DNA from: Streptomyces apocyni
GTDB lineage: Bacteria > Actinomycetota > Actinomycetes > Streptomycetales > Streptomycetaceae
Assembly (NCBI RefSeq): GCF_009739465.1
Contig: NZ_WHOM01000051.1
Location: forward strand, 62,001 to 126,000
DNA: 64,000 bases
Direction: 5' to 3'
The notes below the pieces were generated by a model. The model searched no databases, was not told the origin of the DNA, and worked only from the letters and a program-made list of their open reading frames with translations. Made by a program: the position numbers and the translations under genes. Position 1 is the stretch's first letter. Every line of letters begins with the position of its first letter. Below, in pieces: positions 9,019-16,984 of this stretch.

Positions 9019-10373
9019 GCGCCTTCCTCGAGGGGGCGCCCGGTGGCCTTCGACCAGTCAGCGGGGCCGCCGTCGAGGACGGCGAGGCCCTGGAGTCCGG
9101 CACGTTGGAGGAGGCTGGCGGCGGTCATCGCGCGCTCACCGTGCCCGCAGGCGACCACGGCACCGGCCGGTACATCGCCGGTACGTCCGGTCAGCTCGCC
9201 CAGTTCGATGCCGACCGCTTCGGGGATGTGGCCAGCGCGGTGCTCAGAGTGCTGGCGGATGTCGAGGACGGGGCGGTGGGCGACGCGGTCGGCGGTGAGG
9301 AGTTCGACGCGCTGCTGCCTGCCCCCGTCCGCGGTCCAGGCCGCCATCTCCAGGTGGCCCGCGAGGCGCTCGTATCCGATCTTCCACGCCTGCCAGGTGA
9401 GCTCGGCCAGATCCTGGCCCGGGGCGGTGACGAAGATCAGCGGGGTGTCGTCGGGCAGCAGCCAGCCCAGCCAGGTGGCGAACTGGTCGCGCAGCGCGAT
9501 CGAGATCGCGCCGGGGATGTGCCCGGCGGCGAAGTCCGCGACAGGGCGTACGTCGACGAGCTGAGCGCCCTGCCCAAGGAGGTGGCGTGCGGTGGGTGGG
9601 TCGAGCAGAGGGAGGATCGCCGTCCCCGTGAGGAGCGTGGGTCCGCGCCGGTTGATCTCGCCGAGGCGGTCGAAGTAGTCGGGATAGGAGCCGAGGCTGC
9701 CCAGCAACTGGCGTACGAAAGAGCTCTCGTCGGGGGCCGCGAGCAAGGGGTTGGCCTGCTTCTGGGCGCCGATGGTCGTGGTGCGCTCGGCGCCGGGCGG
9801 TGCGGAGCAGAAGGAGCCCGCACCGTGGGTGGGCCAGACAGCCACCTGGTCCGGCAGCTCCGCCAGCCGCCGCAGCGAACGGAACTGGGCACGGGCGAGT
9901 TCCTCGGCGCGGTCGGCTCCCTGGAGATCGGTGCGGGCGGCCGAGCCGACGATCAGCGAGCCGCCGGTGAACACTCCCAGTTCGCGGGTGCCGTCCAGCA
10001 GGAGGAAGGACAGGTGCTCGTCGGTGTGGCCGGGGGTGGACAGCGCCCGCAGGGTCAGGCCGCCCAGGCCGATCTCGTCGCCGTCGCCCAGGCGCTGGTG
10101 CGCAAAGGCGCGGTCCCCGGCGGCGGAGGCAAGGACGGCGGCACCGTCGTCGTGCGCGAGCTGCAGGGCGCCGGACAGGAAGTCGGCGTGCAGGTGGGTG
10201 TCGGCGGCGTACGCGACGGACAGTCCGCGCCGCTCGGCCGCGGCGCGCAGGGCGCGTAGGTCCCGGCTCGCGTCTACGGCCAGGGCGCGGCCGTCGCCGA
10301 GGTCGACGAGATAGGCGCTGTTGCCGAGACCGCTGTCGACCAGCGGTATCAGGTGATCGTCGGGGAAACCCAT
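9015..10373 (-). CDS. MBL-fold persulfide dioxygenase-like / double-rhodanese fusion
   Basis: 452 aa. Residues about 1-235 form a metallo-beta-lactamase domain with the iron-site motif THLHADFLSG and the later STPGHTDEHLSFLL, as in ETHE1/CstB-type persulfide dioxygenases. Two rhodanese domains follow. The first (VDVRPVADFAAGHIPGA) lacks an obvious active-site cysteine. The second (LDIRQHSEHRAGHIPEA) has the catalytic loop ACGHGERA. Enzymes of this layout oxidise glutathione-, CoA- or protein-bound persulfide to sulfite and move sulfane sulfur between carriers. A strong GGAGGAGAGG precedes the ATG at 10373. It is divergent from the ArsR-rhodanese gene, its probable regulator. Confidence 0.88.
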   Translation of the reverse strand: MGFPDDHLIPLVDSGLGNSAYLVDLGDGRALAVDASRDLRALRAAAERRGLSVAYAADTHLHADFLSGALQLAHDDGAAVLASAAGDRAFAHQRLGDGDEIGLGGLTLRALSTPGHTDEHLSFLLLDGTRELGVFTGGSLIVGSAARTDLQGADRAEELARAQFRSLRRLAELPDQVAVWPTHGAGSFCSAPPGAERTTTIGAQKQANPLLAAPDESSFVRQLLGSLGSYPDYFDRLGEINRRGPTLLTGTAILPLLDPPTARHLLGQGAQLVDVRPVADFAAGHIPGAISIALRDQFATWLGWLLPDDTPLIFVTAPGQDLAELTWQAWKIGYERLAGHLEMAAWTADGGRQQRVELLTADRVAHRPVLDIRQHSEHRAGHIPEAVGIELGELTGRTGDVPAGAVVACGHGERAMTAASLLQRAGLQGLAVLDGGPADWSKATGRPLEEGA

Positions 10374-10432
10374 CGGATCCTCTCCTCCAGTGTCACGGTA
10401 GCTGTCGGGTCGCTTCAGCGCCCGCCTCTAGT

Positions 10433-10458
10433 TACAATATTCCATGGATTTATGGATG
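10433..10458 (+). promoter_or_regulatory. Promoter/operator between the two sulfur-module transcripts
   Basis: TACAAT (10433-10438) is a good -10 candidate for the plus-strand gene. Directly after it TCCAT (10441-10445) and ATGGA (10452-10456) form an inverted repeat around GGATTT. ArsR-family repressors typically bind such AT-containing dyads next to the -10 of their own promoter. The -35 is not clear. Confidence 0.45.
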
Positions 10459-10472
10459 ATGGGAGTTCGGTC

Positions 10473-11141
10473 ATGGGAGACCCCGCGCGCAAGGCCGCGC
10501 TGTATGACGCCTTCGCCCGTACGGGCAAGGCCCTGAGCAGCGGAAAGCGTCTGGAGCTGCTCGATCTGCTGGCCCAGGGCGAGCGCACCGTGGACGCGCT
10601 CGCGAAGGCCGCGGGGCTGAACCTGACCACCGCGTCGGCGCATCTGCAGACCCTCAAGCAGGCGGGCCTGGTCGCCACCCGCCGCGAAGGGGTACGCATC
10701 CACTACCGGCTGGCCGGGGACGACGTCGCCGCCCTGTACGCCCTGCTGCGCCAGGTCGCCCAGACGCACCAGAGCGATGTCGAGCCCGCGCGCGCCGCCT
10801 ACCTGGGTACCGATGAAGCCCGGGAGGTCGACCGGGAGGAGCTGCTCGCCCGCGCACGGACAGGCGACCTCGTCGTCCTCGATGTGCGTCCGGCCGAGGA
10901 GTACGCGGGCGGACATATCCCCGGCGCCCTCTCGATCCCGGTCGAGGAGCTGGCCGACCGGGTGTCGGAGCTGCCGGACGATGCCGAGGTCGTGGCGTAC
11001 TGCCGGGGCGCCTACTGCGTCCTCGCCTACGACGCCGTACGGCTGCTGCACGAGCGCGGCCGCAGGGCGGTCCGGCTGACCGACGGGATGCTGGAGTGGC
11101 GGCTCGCCGAGCTGCCCGTGGAAACGGGGGTCGCCGCGTGA
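10473..11141 (+). CDS. ArsR-family repressor fused to a rhodanese domain
   Basis: 222 aa from ATG 10473, which has GGGAG seven bases upstream; an earlier in-frame ATG is less likely. Residues 1-100 are a winged helix: LSSGKRLELLDLLAQGERTV, AGLNLTTASAHLQTLKQAGLV and the wing REGVRIHYRL. Residues about 120-215 are a rhodanese domain (LVVLDVRPAEEYAGGHIPGAL) with the active-site loop YCRGAYC. The fusion suggests that cysteine persulfidation in the rhodanese half alters DNA binding, in line with known persulfide-sensing ArsR proteins such as SqrR/BigR; the mechanism here is inference. Its stop overlaps the cysteine desulfurase GTG, so both are made together. Confidence 0.88.
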   Translation: MGDPARKAALYDAFARTGKALSSGKRLELLDLLAQGERTVDALAKAAGLNLTTASAHLQTLKQAGLVATRREGVRIHYRLAGDDVAALYALLRQVAQTHQSDVEPARAAYLGTDEAREVDREELLARARTGDLVVLDVRPAEEYAGGHIPGALSIPVEELADRVSELPDDAEVVAYCRGAYCVLAYDAVRLLHERGRRAVRLTDGMLEWRLAELPVETGVAA

Positions 11142-12328
11142 TCGCCACGCACCCGGGACTCCAGGGCGGGCACCGCGGGCGGCCGGTCTATCTGGACTAC
11201 AACGCCACCACCCCCGTCGATCCGCGGGTGGTCGAGGCGATGCGCCCGTATCTCGCGGACTGGTTCGGCAACCCGTCCAGCGGACACGCCTACGCCACCG
11301 AACCGAAGAAGGCCCTGGACCATGCCCGAGCCAAGGTCGCGGCGTTCGTCGGCGCCGAGGCCGACGAGATCGTGTTCACCGGTTCCGGCTCGGAGGCGGA
11401 CAACCTCGCCCTGCGCGGCGCCGTACTGGCCGCCAGGACCGAGCGTCCCCATGTGATCACCCAGGTCACCGAGCATCCTGCCGTGCTGGAAACGTGCCGG
11501 GCCCTGGAGCGACTGCACGGCACCGAGGTGACGTATCTGCCCGTTGACCGCAACGGTGTCACCGGCCCCGGGAAGCTGGCCGCCGCGCTCACCGACCGCA
11601 CCGTGCTGGTGTCCGTGATGGCCGCCAACAACGAGACGGGCGCCCTCCAGCCGGTCCCCGAACTGGCCCGCGTCACCCGAGCCCACGGCGCGCTCTTCCA
11701 CTGCGACGCGGCCCAGGCGGCCGGGAAGATCCCCCTGGATGTGGCGGAGTGGGGCGTGGACCTGCTGACGCTCGTCGGCCACAAGATGTACGCGCCCAAG
11801 GGCATCGGCGCCCTGTACGTCCGCCGCGGGATCACCCTCGAACCGCTCGTCTACGGCGGCGGCCAGGAGAGCGGCCTGCGCGCCGGAACCGAGAGCGTCG
11901 CCCTCGCCGTGGCCCTCGGCACCGCTGCCCAACTCGCCGCCACCGAACTGGCCGACGGCTTCAGCAAGCGCATCTCCACACTGCGCGACCGGCTGTACGC
12001 CCGGCTGACCGCAGCCCTGCGGGACCAGGTTCACCTCAACGGCCCGGCCGCCACATCGTGCCTGCCGAACACCCTCAACGTGAGCATCGACGGCACCCGC
12101 GGCCATGAACTCCTGGCTGCCACGCCGCAGATCGCAGCCTCCACCGGCTCGGCCTGCCACAGCGGTGAGCACTCCCCTTCGCCCGTACTCCGCGCCATGG
12201 GCCTGGACGACACCCGCGGCCTCGCCGCCCTCCGCCTGACACTAGGCCGCTGGACCACCGCCGACGACATCGACCGAGCCGCCGACCTGATCACCACCGC
12301 CGCGCGCAGGCTCCTGGGCCTCGCGTAA
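11138..12328 (+). CDS. Cysteine desulfurase (NifS/IscS class V aminotransferase)
   Basis: 396 aa, GTG start overlapping the upstream stop (GTGA). Motifs: VYLDYNATTPVDPRV at the N-terminus, TGSGSEADNLAL, HCDAAQAAGKIPLD, and the PLP-binding lysine in LVGHKMYAPKGIG. The catalytic cysteine loop is TGSACHSGEHSPSPVL, the short-loop layout of the IscS/NifS group. It removes sulfur from L-cysteine as an enzyme-bound persulfide. No IscU, SufE or tRNA-thiolation partner is nearby; its neighbours handle persulfides. It may therefore feed or balance a sulfane-sulfur pool rather than serve general Fe-S assembly. Confidence 0.93.
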   Translation: MIATHPGLQGGHRGRPVYLDYNATTPVDPRVVEAMRPYLADWFGNPSSGHAYATEPKKALDHARAKVAAFVGAEADEIVFTGSGSEADNLALRGAVLAARTERPHVITQVTEHPAVLETCRALERLHGTEVTYLPVDRNGVTGPGKLAAALTDRTVLVSVMAANNETGALQPVPELARVTRAHGALFHCDAAQAAGKIPLDVAEWGVDLLTLVGHKMYAPKGIGALYVRRGITLEPLVYGGGQESGLRAGTESVALAVALGTAAQLAATELADGFSKRISTLRDRLYARLTAALRDQVHLNGPAATSCLPNTLNVSIDGTRGHELLAATPQIAASTGSACHSGEHSPSPVLRAMGLDDTRGLAALRLTLGRWTTADDIDRAADLITTAARRLLGLA

Positions 12329-12461
12329 CCCCACCGCTGCTCCGGTGCGCCGGTGCGCGTGCCTCACCCGACCTATGGGCAGGAGACTGTCCTGGCCGAC
12401 ACGAGCGGTGCTCGCCGCGCGGCTTCGCGGCATGAGCGCCGCCAGTTCCTAGGCTCGCCGC

Positions 12462-12776
12462 ATGACCGAGAACGAGATCCAGCTCAAGGCCATCGCGGCG
12501 CTGACCGCACTGCGCGGAGACGTCGGCGCGGACTACGTCTCTGATCTGCTCGGCGAGGTCATCCCGACGCAGTTCCTCGTCCCCGCGGTCGCGGACCCGC
12601 AAGAGATCGGCGAAGCCGTCCTGGAGCAGCTCTCCGACCCGCTGAGCGCGCTGATCAACGGCTTCGTCCTCGCCTTCCAGACGATCGCCGACGCATACGA
12701 CCAGCTGGAACCCGGGACGCCGACCGAGGCGATCTTGCAGGCACTCGCGCTCGACATCGCACGCGGCGCCGACTGA
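12462..12776 (+). CDS. Small hypothetical protein
   Basis: 104 aa, acidic (start MTENEIQLKAIAAL, end ALALDIARGAD), predicted mostly helical. No signal peptide, membrane segment or recognisable motif. The codon use is typical of a real gene in this GC-rich genome and the product lacks the Arg/Pro excess of shadow frames. It stands alone between the desulfurase and the glucanase promoter. Function unknown. Confidence 0.6.
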   Translation: MTENEIQLKAIAALTALRGDVGADYVSDLLGEVIPTQFLVPAVADPQEIGEAVLEQLSDPLSALINGFVLAFQTIADAYDQLEPGTPTEAILQALALDIARGAD

Positions 12777-12796
12777 AGCGCGGCGTGAGTGCGGGC

Positions 12797-12808
12797 GAGA
12801 GCGCTTTC
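12797..12808. promoter_or_regulatory. LacI-type half-perfect operator, upstream copy
   Basis: GAGAGCGCTTTC differs at one position from the perfect palindrome GAGAGCGCTCTC at 12947-12958, 150 bases downstream. Two such sites could allow a LacI-family dimer pair to loop the DNA around the glucanase promoter. Confidence 0.5.
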
Positions 12809-12900
12809 AGGGTTTGGGTGATTCGAAGGGGGTCGGCTCTCAAGACTCGAAGGCTTGGGGGCGTGAACTGGCCCTCTGAGCGGCAAGTTCGGCTGTTCTC

Positions 12901-12929
12901 TTGACAGTTGAGTTCAGGAGTCTTACGTT
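12901..12929 (+). promoter_or_regulatory. Sigma-70-type promoter of the glucanase gene
   Basis: TTGACA (12901-12906), a 17-base spacer and TACGTT (12924-12929) fit the housekeeping sigma consensus well. Transcription would start near 12936, placing the LacI-type operator just inside the transcript. Confidence 0.7.
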
Positions 12930-12946
12930 CCGCACCTGAGAGTGCA

Positions 12947-12958
12947 GAGAGCGCTCTC
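12947..12958. promoter_or_regulatory. LacI-type operator GAGAGCGCTCTC
   Basis: A perfect 12-base palindrome centred on CG, as bound by LacI-family repressors of Streptomyces glycoside hydrolase genes. It lies 18 bases after the -10 of the glucanase promoter. The same core (GAGAGCGCTCCC) occurs before the LacI gene at 15829-16854, which points to that protein as the repressor. Confidence 0.7.
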
Positions 12959-12999
12959 AACCAAACCCGCGCGGACCACGACGTCTCGAGGTGCCGTTC

Positions 13000-15783
13000 A
13001 TGAGAGCCCCCCACACCAGACCAGCCGCCGTGCTGGTCCTGGCCACCGCCGTGGCCGTAGTCGGACTCGGTCCGGCGGCGGGTCCGGCGGTGGCCGCCAC
13101 CGTCCCCGTAGGCTCGGGCAGTTACTCCGATGCCCGCCCGGCCGGTACGTCAGGACCCCAGACCAACACCGGCGCCCCCGTCACACCCAAGGTCACCGAC
13201 GCCGCGAAGGACCGCCCCGTACCCACGAATGACTGGTGGTCGTCGCTCGCCTTCCAGCGCTATGGCGACAATCCGTACTCCACCCCGATGTACGGGCACC
13301 CACTCACCTACCAGGCCACCTCGGGCGGACTCGACGTCGGCTATCCGACCAGCCCGGCGATCGTCGGCGAGGGGCGCCAGTACGAGTTCGCCCACAAACG
13401 CGACCTCACCATCGGGCTCGCCGGGCTCAACTCCCCCGACACCAAGGCCGACGACTGGTCCGACTGGACCGTGACGCCCTACTGGTCCGACGGCGCCCGC
13501 ACCCTGCGCACCACCATCGGCCACGGCCTGCCCTTCGTGTACGCGAAGGGGTCCGGCGCCGACGCGCAGATCACCACGGCAGGCGCCCCCACCGTCTTCG
13601 CCGACCAGGGTCATGTCCTCGGCATCACCGTCGGTGGCCACCACTACGCGTTGTTCGCCCCCACCGGTAGCGACTGGAAGGTCTCCGGCTCCACCATCCG
13701 CGCGGGCCTGGGCTCCCAGGATCACTTCTCGCTGGCCGTCCTCCCCGACAAAGGCGCGCTCGCCACCTACCAGAAGTACGCCTACAGCTTTGTCACCGGC
13801 TCCAAGGTGGCCTGGAGCTCCAGCGGCGGCACGGTGAAGGCCACGTACACGCTGACGACTCAGGCCGAGGAAGGCAGCGAACGCGGCACGATCCAGGCCC
13901 TGTACCGCCATCAGTGGCGGAACACCACGGACCCGCTCACCCCGTACACGTACGTCTCCCCACGCGGGACGATGAAGGTGCGCGAGGCGGCCTCCTTCAC
14001 GACCCGTCAGAAGTCGTCGGCGGTGCTGCCCGCGCTGCCGAAGTCCGACGGCGTCGACTCGGCCCGCCTGCGCGGCTATCTGAACGAGGTCGTGAACGCC
14101 GACGATCCTTTCTCCGGCGCGAGCGATACCTATTGGACGGGTAAGGCGCTCGGGCGCCTCGCCCAACTCGTGCCCCTCGCCGAGCAGATCGGCGAGGAGG
14201 CGCTACGCGACAGGCTCCTTGGGCTGATCAAGGGCAGGCTCCAGGAGTGGTTCACCGCGGGCGGCGCCAGCGAGTTCTCGTACGACACGGACTGGCGGAC
14301 CCTCACCGGCTATCCGGCCTCCTACGGCAGCGACACCGAGCTCAACGACCACCACTTCCACTACGGCTACTACGTGTACGCGGCGGCCATCGTCGCCCAG
14401 TACGACCAGGGCTGGGCCGACGACGCGGCGTGGGGCGGCATGGTCCGGATGCTCGTCCGCGATACGGCCAATCCCAGCCGCACCGATGACGCGTTCCCCT
14501 TCCTGCGCGGCTTCGACGTCTACGCGGGCCACAGCTGGGCCTCCGGGCACCAGGGCTTCGCCGCGGGCAACAACCAGGAGTCGTCGTCGGAGTCCACCAA
14601 TCTCAGCGCCGCCCTGGTGTTGTGGGGATCGGCTACCGGGGACACCTCGCTGCGCGACCTCGGCGCCTTTCTGCTGACCACGGAGTCCGAGTCCATCGCC
14701 CAGTACTGGTTCGACGCCGACGAGCAGGTCTTCCCGTCCTCCTACGGCCATGACACGGTCGGCATGGTGTGGGGCAGCGGCGGGGCGTACGCCACCTGGT
14801 GGACCGCGAACCCCGAGGAGATCCATGGCATCAACGTCCTGCCGGTGACCGGGGGTTCACTGCACCTGGGCGGCCACAAGGCCGCCATCCGGCGCAATAT
14901 CGCCGAGCTGGAGCGGGAGAACGGCGGGCCCGCCGTCGAATGGCGCGACATTCTCTGGGAGTTCGAGTCGCTCGCCGACCCGGCGACGGCGAAGTCCAAG
15001 TGGGACGCGGGCCACGCCGGATACACCCCCGAGCAGGGCGAGTCCAAGGCCCACACCTACCACTGGATCAACACGCTGGACGCGCTCGGGGCTCCTGACG
15101 CGACGGTGACGGGGTCCATCCCGACCTCGGCCGTCTTCCGCAAGGGCGACGTGCTCACCTACGCCGCGCACAACCACGGCCCGACCGCCCGCACGGTGAC
15201 CTTCTCCGACGGCACGTCCCTGTCGGTGCCCGCTCGTTCCACGGCTGTCGGTACGGGCACCGGTGGCCCGGACCCCGACCCCGATCCTGAGCCCGATCCG
15301 CCGACGGGCAACACCTTTCAGCTGCGCAGCGGCGGTGTTCTCACCACCGCGACCGACGGCACACCGGGCAGCGACACGATCGCGTCCGCTGACGGCGCCA
15401 ACCACGACGGCACGCCGCACAAGCCGCTCGTGTACGAGGCCCGGGGCGTCAACGGCACGCTCACCCCCGGCGGCTCGACCGCCTTCCGGCTCCCGGTCGA
15501 CGCGGGCACCACGGTCGCGCTCGGCCAGCAGGCCCGGGTCAGTTACGACCTCACCGGAGACGGCGACTTCGAACGGACCGAGACCTACACCTACTTCGCG
15601 ACCGATCCGGTGAACGGATGGGAGGAGTACACCCAGTCGCGCGGACTGAAGGCGGCCAGCGGCGCGCTCGGTGATCTCAAGGGCGGGACCGTGCGCCTGG
15701 AGGTCTGGAGCGCCATCGGGAACGGCACGTCCTCGCTGCGGACTGGCACCGCCACGTCGGTCCTGGTCATCCCCTACGACTGA
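13000..15783 (+). CDS. Secreted GH81 endo-beta-1,3-glucanase with C-terminal accessory domain
   Basis: 927 aa from ATG 13000 (GAGGTG seven bases before; a GTG at 12991 is in frame). A signal peptide ends near AVAA (about residue 32). The GH81 catalytic domain spans about residues 65-740, with PTNDWWSSLAF, SYDTDWRTLTGYPASYGSDTELNDHHFHYGYYVYAAA holding the conserved Asp-His-His segment, and NNQESSSESTN with the catalytic-site glutamates. A Pro-Asp linker (DPDPDPEPDPP) leads to a roughly 150-residue beta-rich domain, perhaps glucan-binding. The enzyme cuts beta-1,3-glucan of fungal walls or callose outside the cell. A promoter and LacI-type operators lie directly upstream. Confidence 0.93.
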   Translation: MRAPHTRPAAVLVLATAVAVVGLGPAAGPAVAATVPVGSGSYSDARPAGTSGPQTNTGAPVTPKVTDAAKDRPVPTNDWWSSLAFQRYGDNPYSTPMYGHPLTYQATSGGLDVGYPTSPAIVGEGRQYEFAHKRDLTIGLAGLNSPDTKADDWSDWTVTPYWSDGARTLRTTIGHGLPFVYAKGSGADAQITTAGAPTVFADQGHVLGITVGGHHYALFAPTGSDWKVSGSTIRAGLGSQDHFSLAVLPDKGALATYQKYAYSFVTGSKVAWSSSGGTVKATYTLTTQAEEGSERGTIQALYRHQWRNTTDPLTPYTYVSPRGTMKVREAASFTTRQKSSAVLPALPKSDGVDSARLRGYLNEVVNADDPFSGASDTYWTGKALGRLAQLVPLAEQIGEEALRDRLLGLIKGRLQEWFTAGGASEFSYDTDWRTLTGYPASYGSDTELNDHHFHYGYYVYAAAIVAQYDQGWADDAAWGGMVRMLVRDTANPSRTDDAFPFLRGFDVYAGHSWASGHQGFAAGNNQESSSESTNLSAALVLWGSATGDTSLRDLGAFLLTTESESIAQYWFDADEQVFPSSYGHDTVGMVWGSGGAYATWWTANPEEIHGINVLPVTGGSLHLGGHKAAIRRNIAELERENGGPAVEWRDILWEFESLADPATAKSKWDAGHAGYTPEQGESKAHTYHWINTLDALGAPDATVTGSIPTSAVFRKGDVLTYAAHNHGPTARTVTFSDGTSLSVPARSTAVGTGTGGPDPDPDPEPDPPTGNTFQLRSGGVLTTATDGTPGSDTIASADGANHDGTPHKPLVYEARGVNGTLTPGGSTAFRLPVDAGTTVALGQQARVSYDLTGDGDFERTETYTYFATDPVNGWEEYTQSRGLKAASGALGDLKGGTVRLEVWSAIGNGTSSLRTGTATSVLVIPYD

Positions 15784-15813
15784 CCCAGCCCCACCCCCAC
15801 CCCCATGAACGGC

Positions 15814-15845
15814 GGCGGGCGTCGGCTCTCAGGCCGATGCCCGCC
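15814..15845. terminator. Hairpin between convergent glucanase and LacI genes
   Basis: The arms GGCGGGCGTCGGC (15814-15826) and GCCGATGCCCGCC (15833-15845) pair over 13 bases with one G-T wobble and a 6-base loop. It sits 31 bases after the glucanase stop and overlaps the last codons of the opposing LacI gene, so it can end transcripts from the left. No U-run follows, as is common in Streptomyces. Confidence 0.6.
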
Positions 15846-16854
15846 GTACCAGCGTGGTGGGGGTGATGACGGAAGCGGGCGCATCGCCCGCCGTGTTGTT
15901 CAGCAGCCGCATCAGCAGGCGCACCATCAGCCGCCCCATGCCCTCGATGTCCTGCCGTACCGTGGTCAGCGCCGGTTCCGTCGTCTCCGCCACGGAGCCC
16001 ACGTCGTCGAAGCCGACGAGCGCGACGTCATCGGGCACCCGCAGGCCGCGCTCGCGCAGGGTGCGCAGGGCGCCGGACGCCATCAGGTCGTTCGAGGCGA
16101 AGACGCCGTCGACGTTCGGGCGACGGTCCAGTAGCTCGGCCATCGCCCGTGCGCCGCTCTCCGCGGTGAAGTCGCCCTGGCACAGCAGCGCGGGGTCGGC
16201 ATCCACCAGCACATCGTGGTACCCGTCAATCCGGTCGAGTGCCGACGTCTGGTCCCGTGGACCCGCGATGAGGGCGATGTTCTTCCGGCCCAGGGCGCAC
16301 AGGTGGCGCACCGCCTCCCGTGCCCCGCCACGGTTGTCGCAGTCGACGTAGGGGATGTCGAGGTCGTGACCCGCGGGCGGGCGGCCGCCGAACACCGCGG
16401 GAATCCTGGCACGGCTGATGAGCGCGGGCAGTTCGTCGTCGTTGTGCAGGGAAAAGGCGAGCGCTCCGTCGACATGACCGCCGCCGAGGTAGCGCGCCAC
16501 CCGGTCGCGGTCGGCGGAGCCCTCCACCCACAGCAGCACCAACTGACAGTCATGGACGGTGAGTTCACGGCTGATCCCGCGCACCTGCCGCTCGAAGAAC
16601 GGGTCCGAGAAGATCCGGAACTCGGGCTCGGCGATCAACACCCCGACCGCGCCGTTGCGCCGGGTGACGAGGGTGCGCGCCGCGTGGTTCGGTACGTATC
16701 CGAGCTCGTCGACCGCCTGCCGCACCTTGTCGACCAGCGGGGCACGAACGCCGATGCCGCCGTTGACGACGCGGGATGCCGTGGCCCGGGAGACACCGGC
16801 GCGGGCGGCGACGGCTTCCAGGGTGGGGCGGGACCCAACGGTCGGCTCGGACAA
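15829..16854 (-). CDS. LacI-family regulator, probable repressor of the glucanase gene
   Basis: 341 aa. The N-terminal helix-turn-helix and hinge are clear: TLEAVAARAGVSRATASRVVNGG and LGYVPNHAARTLV. The periplasmic-binding-protein-like sensor domain has GVLIAEPEFRIFSDPFF, the VDGALAF strand and VALVGFDDVGSVAETTEPALTTVRQ. It is convergent with the GH81 gene. A GAGAGCGCTCCC site at 16968-16979 lies in its own upstream region and matches the operators near the glucanase promoter, suggesting autoregulation plus control of that gene. The inducer is probably a beta-1,3-gluco-oligosaccharide, which is inference. Confidence 0.9.
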   Translation of the reverse strand: MSEPTVGSRPTLEAVAARAGVSRATASRVVNGGIGVRAPLVDKVRQAVDELGYVPNHAARTLVTRRNGAVGVLIAEPEFRIFSDPFFERQVRGISRELTVHDCQLVLLWVEGSADRDRVARYLGGGHVDGALAFSLHNDDELPALISRARIPAVFGGRPPAGHDLDIPYVDCDNRGGAREAVRHLCALGRKNIALIAGPRDQTSALDRIDGYHDVLVDADPALLCQGDFTAESGARAMAELLDRRPNVDGVFASNDLMASGALRTLRERGLRVPDDVALVGFDDVGSVAETTEPALTTVRQDIEGMGRLMVRLLMRLLNNTAGDAPASVITPTTLVRRASA

Positions 16855-16967
16855 CGCTCGGTCTCCTTGCGTGTGTGCGCGTACGCGTCTGTCGCGGCTG
16901 CCGCTGCGTGCGGCTGGGACCGGGACCCTGACAGGGCACAGGGTATATCCGTCACCGGCCGCCCTAC

Positions 16968-16979
16968 GAGAGCGCTCCC
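16968..16979. promoter_or_regulatory. LacI-type operator upstream of the LacI gene
   Basis: GAGAGCGCTCCC shares 11 of 12 bases with the perfect palindrome at 12947-12958. It is 114 bases upstream of the LacI start at 16854, and just before the end of the FAD-monooxygenase gene. Confidence 0.55.
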
Positions 16980-16984
16980 AGACC

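Noticed and set aside
7559..9103. Long minus-strand open frame continuous with the P450
   Set aside because: It is Arg/Pro/His-rich and lies out of frame within the MFS gene on the same strand; high GC keeps stops rare. The P450 begins at 7543 or 7558.
7765..9564. 600-codon plus-strand frame opposite the MFS and persulfide genes
   Set aside because: Gly/Asp/Glu-rich shadow of the real minus-strand genes, with no domain.
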